From assembly GCA_028561875.1 (NCBI GenBank), contig JAQQTI010000004.1, forward strand, positions 1 through 64,000: 64,000 nucleotides of DNA. The letters run 5' to 3'. Source of the stretch: Methanomassiliicoccaceae archaeon COG_1. Its GTDB lineage: Archaea > Thermoplasmatota > Thermoplasmata > Methanomassiliicoccales > Methanomethylophilaceae. Positions 56,984 to 64,000 of the stretch are shown piece after piece; the stretch's first letter is position 1; each line of letters opens with the position of its first letter. Made by a program: the position numbers and the translations under genes. The notes beneath the pieces were generated by a model that made no database searches, was not told where the DNA came from, and saw nothing but the letters and a program-made list of their open reading frames with translations.

Positions 56984-57909
56984 TGTACGACGGGGGGGTG
57001 TACCGCTCCCAGGAGCTCTACGAGCTCGTCGAGGACGTCGGCGGCGTCGTGCTCCTGAAGAGCCAGAGCTCCCAGCTGCTCACCGTCACCATGTCTATTC
57101 CGGAGGAGGACCGCGGGCTGGTGGAGGCGCTCTGCAAGGACATGGGCGGCGAGGTCAAGGAGGTGCCCCTCGCGGGCACGGAGATCGCCGTCGTCGGCCC
57201 GTCCCTCGGCAGGCACCACATGCCCCACCCGATCTGCGACATCGCCGAGTACCTGAGGAGGAGCGGCGCGTTCACCGTGGTCATGGGCCTCGCCCGCGGC
57301 CGCGGCAAGAACACCTCGCAGATCAACCTGATGGAGAGCACGATCATCGACGAGTACGACGCCTGCGTGTTCATGATGGGCAACTTCAAGCACTGCGTCG
57401 AGGCCAAGGCCGGCATGATACTCTCGCACATCAACGCACCGACCGTCCTCGTCTGCGGCCCCGAGCCGGAGGGCGTGCAGGGCACCTGCGACGCCGTAGT
57501 CTCCGGCGTGGGGAGGAAGGCGTCGAGGATGAGGGAGACCTCCGAGAGGGACAAGCTCGACGAGATAACCGGCCGCGTCATCGAGGTGCTCGGGGAGAAG
57601 AGGAGGGCCATCGAGGAGGACCCGCCGTACGTCCTCCCCTCGGAGGTGAAGGCGCTCCTCGAGAACTACGGTCCGATCGACATGTGCCTCCGCCCCGCCC
57701 CCCTGGTCATGCACCTCGACGGACTGCGCGCGAAGATCCCCTACGACGAGAACCACGAGGCCGTCGAGAGCATGGAGGTCTACGGGCGCCCCCTCGGGGA
57801 GGTGTGCGTCATAACCCCCTCGAAGATTGACGACAGCAGCATTCTGATCAGGATCAAGTCGAGGTCCCAGGTGGAGTACGAGGACTCCCTCCGGGCGGAG
57901 AGGGCATGA
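56983..57909 (+). CDS. mmp7: Methanogenesis marker protein 7
   Basis: 308 residues. MYDGGVYRSQELYELVEDVGG start, VVGPSLGRHHMPHPICDIAEYL, GLARGRGKNTSQINL and FMMGNFKHCVEAK identify Mmp7, related to McrC and part of the activation complex. A GTG at 56977 would add two residues and may be the true start, since homologues have a few residues before the YxGGVY motif. The stop overlaps the GIY-YIG gene (ATGA). Confidence 0.9.
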   Translation: MYDGGVYRSQELYELVEDVGGVVLLKSQSSQLLTVTMSIPEEDRGLVEALCKDMGGEVKEVPLAGTEIAVVGPSLGRHHMPHPICDIAEYLRRSGAFTVVMGLARGRGKNTSQINLMESTIIDEYDACVFMMGNFKHCVEAKAGMILSHINAPTVLVCGPEPEGVQGTCDAVVSGVGRKASRMRETSERDKLDEITGRVIEVLGEKRRAIEEDPPYVLPSEVKALLENYGPIDMCLRPAPLVMHLDGLRAKIPYDENHEAVESMEVYGRPLGEVCVITPSKIDDSSILIRIKSRSQVEYEDSLRAERA

Positions 57910-58319
57910 ATGTCAGGAGGGGGACGTACGTCCTCGCCCTGACGTTCTGCTCCCCCGCCGACGCGGAGGCGGGGGCCCTCGGCCCCGTGCACCTTGAACC
58001 GGGGACGTACTGCTACGTGGGCAGCGCCATGGGCGGCCTCGACCAGCGCCTGTCGCGGCATCTGTCGCGCACAAAAACGCTGCACTGGCATATAGATCAT
58101 CTGACCGTCATATGCGATCGCGCCGAGGCGTGGGAGTCCTACCCGCGTTTCCTTCCGGAGTGCGAGCTGGCACGTCTGGCGGAGGAGTGCGGGATGGCCC
58201 CTGCCGCGGAGGGCTTCGGATGCTCGGACTGTCGCTGTCGCACCCATCTCTTCAGGGCGGGCGAGGATTCCGTCCAATCGCTGGTGTCCAGAGCCGGCCT
58301 CAGCCCCTATCCCGGACGA
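57906..58319 (+). CDS. DUF123-type GIY-YIG family protein, CGA-terminated
   Basis: 137 residues. Typical DUF123 features are GTYVLALTFCSP, LEPGTYCYVGSAMGG (YCYVGSA is the YIG half), LSRHLSR, LHWHIDHLT and SDCRCRTHLF. Members are small nuclease-like proteins common in archaea. Last gene of the activation operon, ATGA overlap with mmp7. It ends at SPYPG followed by CGA (58317-58319), seven bases before the TATA box of the next gene; the standard-code frame would run 12 codons through that promoter. Confidence 0.82.
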
Positions 58320-58325
58320 CAACTG

Positions 58326-58336
58326 TTATTTAATAA
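58326..58336 (+). promoter_or_regulatory. TATA box for the GlcD-like gene
   Basis: TTATTTAATAA lies 57-67 bases before the ATG at 58393, immediately after the CGA stop of the GIY-YIG gene. A leader of about 35 bases is expected. Confidence 0.6.
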
Positions 58337-58392
58337 AAGAGGCTACCCACGGGCATAAACCCGAGCTGCCCCTCTGCAGCAGGACGATTAAC

Positions 58393-59994
58393 ATGGATTC
58401 GGACAAACTATCCCGCGAGGTAACCCCCGAGATTATCAAAGAGCTCGAAGATGCGATTGGCAAAGACAACGTCAACACCAACGGCGAAGAGCTGCTCCTC
58501 TACACGCACGACCTCGCGCCCCTGCCTAAGATGGCGGGCCTGGCCTTCGACTGCGTCCCCGATGCCGTGGTGAGGCCCTCGAAGGTCGAGGACGTCGCCG
58601 CGGTCATGAAAATCGCCTACAGGCACGGGATCGCCGTCGTCCCCCGCGGGGCCTCCACCTGGGGGATGGGGGGATGCATGCCCGTCGCGGGCGGCATCGT
58701 CCTTGACATGTCATCGAAGATGAACAAGGTCATTGAGATAAACACCGAAGACATGTACGTCAAGGTCCAGGCCGGCATCACCTGGAAAGAGGTCCTCGAC
58801 GCCGTCATGGAGAAGGGCTTCATCATCGGGTCCTACCCCTCCTCATTCCCCGCGGCCACCGTCGGCGCGTGGATGAACACCAACGGCATGGGCGTCGGCT
58901 CCTACAAGTACGGCTCCGCAAAGGACAACGTCAGGAACCTCCAGGTCGTCCTCCCGGACGGCACCGTCATCGAGACCGGCTACGACCAGATGAACTCCAA
59001 CATGACAGGCTACAACCTGAACCAGTTCTTCGCCGGCTCGGAGGGCACGCTCGGCGTTATCGCCACCGCCACCATGACGATCTACCCGATGGGGATCGTG
59101 AGGCCCATCGCCTACGAGTTCGAGACCATGCAGGCCATGCATCCCGCCATCCAGGCGCTGGTCAGGCACCCCAGCATAATCCCCTACCACATCTCCTGGG
59201 CGGACTCCAGCCACTTCGCCCACCAGTTCCAGGCCGGGGAGCACATCCCCGAGGGCATGAAGAACATCCTGCTCGTCACCCTCCAGGGCGCCCAGAAGAA
59301 CGTGGAGTTCGAGGAAGCCGAGCTCGACGAGATCATGGCCTCCTTCAACGGCGTGAAGAAGGACGACTCCGTCGGCGAGCACGAGTGGGAGGAGAGATGC
59401 TACGAGTTCAGGGCCAGGCGCGTCGGCGTCGGTGAAATCCCCGCGGAGGTCCTCATCCCCGTCAAGCACTGGGGGGAGTTCGTCGAGGAGTGCGTCCGGG
59501 GCTTCGACGTCATGAAGATGGAGATGGGCGGGCAGGTCGGCAACATCGTCGACCGCAGCACCGCGCTGTTCATGCCCTACTACTTCAAGGACGACGAGAG
59601 CATGCTCGGCATGACCGCCTTCGCCTACAACTTCTACATGGGCGACAGGGCCGCCGCCTACGGCGGCAGGAACACCGGCCTCGGCGTGTTCTTCGCATGG
59701 AATCTCGACATCTACCACGACGCCGACACCGTCGAGTTCATGAGGGAGCTCAAGACCTTCGTCGACCCCCACGACGTCATGAACCCCGGCCACGTGGTAT
59801 GCGGGCAGACCAGGTTCGGGGTGAACCTCAGCCACGGGCTGATGTCCTTCGCCTCCGAGCTCATGCAGACCGTGAAGAGGCTCCTGCCGGAGAACACCAC
59901 CTTCCAGGACAACATCGAGAGGTTCAGGTACAACCAGCTCGAGGAGGAGAAGGCCGCCGACAGGAAGCACGTCCTCGGGCGCGGGTACGACTGA
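58393..59994 (+). CDS. glcD: GlcD-like FAD-binding oxidoreductase
   Basis: 533 residues. FAD_binding_4 domain: AVVRPSKVEDVAAVMKIAYRH, VPRGASTWGMGGCMPVAGG, SYPSSFPAATVGAWMNTNGMG, GSEGTLGVIATATMTIYP, and a C-terminal FAD-linked oxidase part with DPHDVMNPGHVV. In Methanomassiliicoccales a GlcD-like flavoprotein has been proposed to partner HdrD in heterodisulfide metabolism; no hdrD is in this window. Own promoter. The stop is TGA. No CGA inside. Confidence 0.88.
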   Translation: MDSDKLSREVTPEIIKELEDAIGKDNVNTNGEELLLYTHDLAPLPKMAGLAFDCVPDAVVRPSKVEDVAAVMKIAYRHGIAVVPRGASTWGMGGCMPVAGGIVLDMSSKMNKVIEINTEDMYVKVQAGITWKEVLDAVMEKGFIIGSYPSSFPAATVGAWMNTNGMGVGSYKYGSAKDNVRNLQVVLPDGTVIETGYDQMNSNMTGYNLNQFFAGSEGTLGVIATATMTIYPMGIVRPIAYEFETMQAMHPAIQALVRHPSIIPYHISWADSSHFAHQFQAGEHIPEGMKNILLVTLQGAQKNVEFEEAELDEIMASFNGVKKDDSVGEHEWEERCYEFRARRVGVGEIPAEVLIPVKHWGEFVEECVRGFDVMKMEMGGQVGNIVDRSTALFMPYYFKDDESMLGMTAFAYNFYMGDRAAAYGGRNTGLGVFFAWNLDIYHDADTVEFMRELKTFVDPHDVMNPGHVVCGQTRFGVNLSHGLMSFASELMQTVKRLLPENTTFQDNIERFRYNQLEEEKAADRKHVLGRGYD

Positions 59995-60051
59995 ACGGGC
60001 CCATCGGCGCCGTCCCTTCTCAACAGGGAGGAGGGGTGCTGACGATCCCCG

Positions 60052-60732
60052 TCGGATCATCGGGATGAGGTCGGCCACGCTGCGGACGGTCTCCACGCCC
60101 TCCCCCACCATGCCGACCCAGTCGGAGCGGGTGTTCCGGCCGGTCTCCACGCCGATGAACCTCGCACCGGAGTTGGCGCAGGTGAGGTAGTCCACCAGGC
60201 CGTCTCCCAGGTAGAGGATTTCAGAGCACTCGACGCCGAGCCTCTCCGCGAGGTGCTCCATGGCGACGGCGGACGGCTTCGCCTGTTCCTCGGGGTAGTC
60301 GTCCCTCGCGACGACGGCGTCGAACTCGTCGTACACCCCGGCGGACCCGAGGACGGTCCTCGCGTAGTCGCGCCCGCCGCGGGTGAGGATGCCGACCTTG
60401 TAGCCCCGCGACTTCAGGAGGCCGAGCGCCTCGACGGCTCCCGGGAACGGTTCGGCAAGGGCGGCGTTCTCCATTTCGATCTCCGTCGCCCTCGCGCCGA
60501 TCCTCTCGTTGAGGCCGGGTATCCTGTCGCCCATGCAATGCTCGGCGAGCCACCTCCTGCCGTCGTCGAGGGTGAACTTGTACCCTCCCTGGGGCAGGTC
60601 GCGTACCGGTACGCCGAGGCTCTCGAACTCGTCGAGGACGACCCGCTCGAGCTTGGGATAGTCCACGAGGGTGTGCATGAATGTGCCGTCCATGTCGAAG
60701 CCGACGGCCCTTATGCCGTTTCCGAGAGCCAT
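60052..60732 (-). CDS. HAD-superfamily phosphatase, CGA-terminated
   Basis: 226 residues. HAD motifs: GFDMDGTFMHT (nucleophile Asp), VGILTRGGRDY (Thr), KPSAVAMEH (Lys) and LYLGDGLVDYLTC (Asp). The cap is short and helical, phosphoglycolate phosphatase-like; substrate unknown. ATG at 60732 (MALGNGIRAVG). The frame ends at VADLIPMI followed by CGA (60052-60054); otherwise it would run antisense through most of glcD. Upstream on the same strand is RNase P RNA. Confidence 0.85.
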
Positions 60733-60776
60733 GATACAGGGATGTGGTCCCCGTTCATAAACCGAACGGGGACGGG

Positions 60777-61080
60777 CGTCGATTGGGAGTAGTAGCCCCC
60801 CTTCTGTTTCAGACGGCATTCAACTACGCGTTCTACCCGCCGGTCGCAGGCATCTCATCCCGGCTGTGCGAACTTGCTCCGATGAGGAGTCGCCGTTTCA
60901 TCAGGTCTCCGGGAACGTCGCCGCCTGGCGGGTCATGCTTCTTACCGGAGCTGTGTCGTTTCTGGGCCCTTGCCGCGGATCTCTCCGCGCCGGATTTCCC
61001 GGCTCATCACTGCCCGTGGAGGAGGGAACTTCCTCAGCCGCGCCGAAGCGCTACCGCCGGCCGTCCTCTCCCTATCGACG
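60777..61080 (-). ncRNA. rnpB: RNase P RNA
   Basis: About 304 nt on the minus strand. The 5' and 3' ends pair (CGTCGAT with ATCGACG, then GGGAG with CTCCC) as helix P1. Universal elements are in order: GAGGAAGTTCCC (region I), CAGAAACGACAC then GGTAAGAAGC (regions II/III), GCAAG, and TTGAATGCCGTCTGAAACAGAAGG... with ACAGAAGGGGGGCTAC (region V). The P4 helix pairs AGTTCCCTCC with GGGGGGCTACT, with the usual bulge. It processes the 5' ends of tRNAs. TATA (TATTTAG) at 61103-61109. Confidence 0.92.
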
Positions 61081-61102
61081 GGGGATGATTGGCGGTGCTG
61101 GG

Positions 61103-61130
61103 CTAAATACAATCCCAACAAGGTTTATTA
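61103..61130. promoter_or_regulatory. Divergent promoters of RNase P RNA and tRNA-Leu
   Basis: On the minus strand TATTTAG (61103-61109) is 23-29 bases before the RNase P RNA 5' end. On the plus strand TTTATTA (61124-61130) is 27-33 bases before tRNA-Leu. The two stable RNA genes share a 76-base spacer. Confidence 0.65.
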
Positions 61131-61156
61131 AGCAAATGATTATGGGGTTGGGTGCT

Positions 61157-61243
61157 GCAAGGGTAGTCAAGCATGGCCAACGACGCTAGCTTGAGGGGCT
61201 AGTCCATAGCGGTCCGCGAGTTCAAATCTCGTCCCTTGCACCA
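61157..61243 (+). tRNA. tRNA-Leu (GAG)
   Basis: Acceptor GCAAGGG/CCCTTGC with discriminator A and an encoded CCA (61241-61243). D arm TAGTCAAGCATGGCCAA, anticodon stem CTAGC/GCTAG with loop TTGAGGG (anticodon GAG), a long variable arm as in class II tRNAs, and T loop TTCAAAT. No intron. Confidence 0.95.
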
Positions 61244-61442
61244 CCCCCCTCATCGAAACCGGGTGCGGGCCCGCACCCTGCCCGCCCGCCGCCGGACGGC
61301 ACCCCTTCATGGAAGACTCTGCCTGGCACTTCGGGAATCCGGGAGCGGACCACCGTTTCCGGGTTTTTTCTGCAACCGACACAAAAAGGATTCCGGGCAA
61401 GGGGCATGATTCAAATACGCCGTACCGCGTCCAGCCGCTAGC

Positions 61443-61748
61443 ATGATGCCGAGGAAGAAGCTTGAGTACTATGCGAAGAAGCACGGTCTCGAACACACAG
61501 CGAGCGTGAGGCTGACGGATGAAGAATGCGAACGCATCTGCAAGGCGGTCGGCACTTCGAAGGTCTACGGCGTATCCGACACCGGCGGTAGGCTCTGGAC
61601 GCTGATAGACTGCGTCATGGACGATGAGGCCTTCCGCGGGAGTCACGGCAGCTCCGGGGCGCACCCCGACTTCCTCCTCTCGAGGTACCCGGACTACGCC
61701 GCGGACGAGGTCATGGAAGAGTATTCCAGGATCAAATCCGCGGACCGA
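61443..61748 (+). CDS. Small conserved-looking hypothetical protein, CGA-terminated
   Basis: 101 residues, not recognised. MMPRKKLEYYAKKHGLEH start, a charged helical N-terminus with RLTDEECERICKAVG, then GVSDTGGRLWTLIDCVMDDEAF and a final helix YAADEVMEEYSRIKSAD. No TM or signal. It is a short soluble protein upstream of pylB, possibly unrelated. CGA (61746-61748) is followed three codons later by TGA, a backup stop. A weak TTCAAATACG element lies about 25-34 bases upstream. Confidence 0.5.
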
Positions 61749-61930
61749 AGCCAGCTCTGAAAGCCGCCGCGGCCCCCCACTTTCCGCGCCATCGTTTAGT
61801 ATGATGATGCGCATTCGTCCGGCATGAACGCTTAGACGGGGGCCGTTCGGCCGAGCGGCCCCGTCCGCACCCCCCCAAGGGTCCCAGGGCCGTCCGGCGG
61901 CTGGCCGGATAAGCAATCGCAGGTGGACCA

Positions 61931-62980
61931 ATGGGGATCGGGGACATCATCGACCAAGTGCGCAGCGGCGCCGAGGCGTCCCGGGAGGACGTCATCGCCA
62001 TGCTCTCCGCGGAGGGCAGGGACAGGGAGCTACTTTTCGAGAACGCAAGGGACGTCAGGGACGGGAAGTTCGGCGACAAGGTGTTCGCCTACGGCTTCGT
62101 CTACTTCTCAACGTACTGCCACAACAACTGCACGTTCTGCTACTTCCGCAGGACGAACGGCATCGACCGCTACCGGAAGACGCCGGAGGAGATCGTCGAC
62201 CTCGCCCTCGACCTGAAGGAGGAGGGCATCGACCTCGTCGACCTGACCATGGGGGAGGACGATCGGATGTACGGTGACGGCTTCTCCGGGCTCGTCGATA
62301 TCGTCTCCCGCGTCCACGGCCTGGGGGTCTCCGTGATGGTGTCGCCGGGGGCGGTGGGCGAGGAGGCCATGCCGCGCCTGAAGGAGGCCGGCGCGGACTT
62401 CTTCGCCGTCTACCAGGAGACTTACAACAGGGAGCTGTACTCCCGTCTCCGCCCGGAGCAGGACTTCGACTTCCGGTGCAACCAGAGGGCGTGGGCGAGG
62501 GCGGCCGGCATGCTCACCGAGGACGGCATGATGGTCGGGCTCGGCGAGACCGTGGCCGACCGCGCCGACGCCATCCTCGCGATGTGCGCCGGGCCCTGCG
62601 AGCAGATCCGCTGCATGACGTTCGTCCCGCAGACGGGGACGCCGCTGCAGAACCTCGAGCCGACGGGCTCCGGCATGGAGCTGAAGGCGATCGCCGCCAT
62701 GAGGCTCCTCCGCCCGGACAGGTTCATCCCCGCGACCCTCGACGTCGAGGGCGTCGGGGGCATGAAGGCCCGCCTCGACGCGGGCGCGAGCACCATAACC
62801 TCGATCGTCGTGCCGAGGAGGCACCTCGCCGGCGTGGCGCAGCCCGAGAAGGACATCGAGAGCGGTGCAAGGGGGGTCGACCACGTGTTCGAGCTGGTCG
62901 ACGGGATGGGCAAGAAGGTCGCCTCGCAGAGGGACTTCTCCGCCATGCTCCGCCGGATGAAGGATGCCCTTCCGCGTCGA
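61931..62980 (+). CDS. pylB: Methylornithine synthase PylB, CGA-terminated
   Basis: 349 residues, the PylB length. Radical SAM lysine mutase making 3-methylornithine, the first step of pyrrolysine synthesis. The cluster motif is CHNNCTFCYF (Cys63, 67, 70), then LVDLTMGEDDRMY, FFAVYQETYNRELYSRLRPE, MTFVPQTGTPLQ, RFIPATLDVEGVGGMKARL and GASTITSIVVP, all matching PylB more closely than HydE or BioB. The end is DALPR followed by two CGA codons (62978-62983), then a TATA-like TTAAATAC. pylS, pylC, pylD and pylT are not in the window. Confidence 0.9.
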
Positions 62981-62983
62981 CGA

Positions 62984-62991
62984 TTAAATAC
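62984..62991 (+). promoter_or_regulatory. Possible TATA box for the SMR genes
   Basis: TTAAATAC directly follows the double CGA of pylB, about 107 bases before the first SMR gene. It would lie in coding sequence if CGA were read as arginine. Confidence 0.4.
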
Positions 62992-63097
62992 CCGCTCCCC
63001 CCATCCCCGATGCGGTGTGCCGGCGGGTCCGTATCCGGCGGAGCGGGGCCGCCCGGCCCTCCTCCCCCGCAGGAGTCGGACCGCGGGTTGAATAAGC

Positions 63098-63439
63098 ATG
63101 GACGGATTGATCTACGTCGTAGCAGGCGGGCTAGTCGAGCCCGTATGGGTGTGCGCGCTCGAAAGGTTCGGCGCTGCCGGGAGGCCCGCGAGCAGGGCGG
63201 CGTGGGCCGCGCTCGCGGCCGTGGGGATGTTCGGCAGCCTGATGCTCCTCTCCTTCGGGATGAACGAGGGCGTGGCCATCGGCGTGGGGTACGCCATATG
63301 GACCGCCGTCGGCTCGGTGTTCACGATAGCGCTCGGCAGGATGCTCTTCGCCGAGCGCCTGCATCGGAAGAAGGTGCTCGCGGTCACGATGATAATCGCC
63401 GGCATCGCCGGCCTGCACCTCGCAGGGGGGATCGGATGA
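63098..63439 (+). CDS. SMR-family transporter subunit 1
   Basis: 113 residues and four TM helices. The essential glutamate is in VAGGLVEPVWVCALERFG, as in the SugE/Gdx branch; the third helix has GVGYAIWTAVGSVFTIALG. Paired small multidrug resistance genes usually form heterodimers that export cationic compounds, guanidinium or quaternary amines. ATG at 63098. Its TGA overlaps the partner's start (ATGA). Confidence 0.85.
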   Translation: MDGLIYVVAGGLVEPVWVCALERFGAAGRPASRAAWAALAAVGMFGSLMLLSFGMNEGVAIGVGYAIWTAVGSVFTIALGRMLFAERLHRKKVLAVTMIIAGIAGLHLAGGIG

Positions 63440-63789
63440 GGGCCAACCCCTGGCTGCTCATCGCGGTGGGCGGTCTCTTCGAGGCCGTTTGGGCCACCAC
63501 GATGAACGAGTCCGCCGGCTTCACCGATCCGTTCTGGACGGCCGTGACCTACTCCATCAACCTGCTCAGCGTCTGGTTCCTCTACCGGGGGCTGAAGACG
63601 GGCATGCCGATGGGCGGGGCCTACGCCGTGTGGGCGGGGTGCGGGACGGTGGTCTCGACGGCGTTCGGGTACCTCTTCTACGGCCAGGCGCTGGCGCCGC
63701 TGGAGTTCCTATTCCTGGCGGTGCTCGTCGCCGGCATACTGCTGCTGCAGTACGCCGAGGGCCCGGACGGCAGGGGCAATCGGCACCGA
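63436..63789 (+). CDS. SMR-family transporter subunit 2, CGA-terminated
   Basis: 117 residues and four TM helices, with the glutamate in VGGLFEAVWATTMNESAGF and GGAYAVWAGCGTVVSTAFGYL. It should pair with the preceding subunit. After LLLQYAEGPDGRGNRH the next codon is CGA (63787-63789). Under the standard code the frame has no stop to the end of the window and runs antisense through the methyltransferase gene. Confidence 0.85.
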
Positions 63790-64000
63790 TCCTCCCAGAA
63801 GCTCCTGCCCGCCCTCCCGAGGGCGGCCACGTTCGCGTCCGGGGAAGAGATGGGGGTCTCGCACCCCGGCGCGAGTATGTACCCCCCGTCCGTCCCGGCG
63901 GCGGCGATGAGGCGGTACGCCTCGCGGGTGATCCCCTCGGGCGTGCCCATCATGATGTGCTTCACGGGGTCGATGTTCCCCATGATCGCGAGGTCCCTCC
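63780..64000 (-). CDS. Methylcobamide:CoM methyltransferase-type (UroD family) protein, 3' part, CGA-terminated
   Basis: Only the C-terminal 73 residues are in the window; the gene continues past 64000. IMGNIDPVKHIMMGTPEGI, GGYILAPGCETPISSPDANVAAL match the end of MtaA/MtbA/CmuA-type and other UroD-fold methyltransferases, including the zinc-binding cysteine in PGC. It ends SFWEDRC followed by CGA (plus-strand TCG at 63780-63782), so the two convergent genes here both end in CGA and overlap by 10 bases. Confidence 0.8.

Noticed and set aside
61749-61930. pylT (tRNA-Pyl) upstream of pylB
   Set aside because: A GGGGCCG/CGGCCCC hairpin is present but there is no CTA anticodon arm, no T-loop and no acceptor pairing.
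1-64000. CRISPR arrays, insertion sequences or prophage
   Set aside because: No regularly spaced direct repeats, transposase-like proteins or terminal inverted repeats with target duplications were seen.

Overview
The window comes from a methyl-reducing methanogenic archaeon, most likely a host-associated member of the Methanomassiliicoccales (Thermoplasmatota). The evidence is an mcrBDGA operon with mcrC located elsewhere, a methyl-CoM reductase (MCR) activation cluster (atwA, mcrC, mmp3, 6, 5, 15, 17, 7), mtxX, two methylcobamide:CoM methyltransferase-type genes, a GlcD-like flavoprotein, pylB for pyrrolysine, archaeal TATA promoters and the absence of C1-pathway genes. GC content is high, so antisense and out-of-frame shadow frames are long and were ignored.

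The main result concerns the genetic code. Seventeen genes have no TGA/TAA at their expected C-terminus. Each has an in-frame CGA there instead (RtcB right after its VVKG end, QueE right after WGDRKGV; also PylB, AtwA, YcaO, Dph2, a DUF2098 protein, an SMR transporter, an HAD phosphatase and others). Reading the arginine codons of the other genes one by one, I found no CGA inside a gene; arginine is AGG, CGC, CGG, CGT or AGA. The tally is about 36 TGA, 5 TAA, 17 CGA and no TAG stops. The simplest reading is that CGA is a third stop codon here, in a genome that also carries pylB and so probably reads TAG as pyrrolysine. C-to-U mRNA editing or a systematic T-to-C consensus error are the alternatives. 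Gene ends below use the CGA stop.

Layout. 0.4-6.9 kb: a membrane protein and two large secreted surface proteins, one ending in a dockerin. 7.0-15.6 kb: a minus-strand operon of an Hsp70-vWA fusion, a zinc-ribbon protein, a zinc-ribbon P-loop GTPase, a GrpE-like protein and a short Hsp70, which looks like a chaperone/GTPase signalling or defence system. 16.4-23.5 kb: a broken surface protein followed by a BtuF-like binding protein, a beta-propeller protein, a FecCD permease and an ATPase, probably for corrinoid uptake. 23.5-34.9 kb: zinc-ribbon and leucine-rich-repeat proteins, L10e, Dph2, MtxX, QueDCE, NifX-like and Mrp/NBP35 proteins, and small redox and RNA-binding enzymes. 34.9-41.9 kb: RtcB, tRNA-His, MtbA/MtaA, a phosphoesterase, a DHH phosphoesterase, ornithine carbamoyltransferase and a DUF169 protein. 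42.1-46.8 kb: mcrBDGA-DUF2098 and a terminator. 47.0-50.4 kb: a TM2 protein, YcaO, an unknown protein and a DUF2111 regulator. 50.5-58.3 kb: the MCR activation operon. 58.4-64.0 kb: GlcD-like flavoprotein, HAD phosphatase, RNase P RNA divergent from tRNA-Leu, an unknown small protein, PylB, an SMR transporter pair and the end of a second MtaA-type gene.

A few genes (around 10.5, 17.3 and 23.6 kb) show frame breaks that look like single-base indels. The consensus may therefore not be fully polished, which bears on how the CGA observation should be checked.
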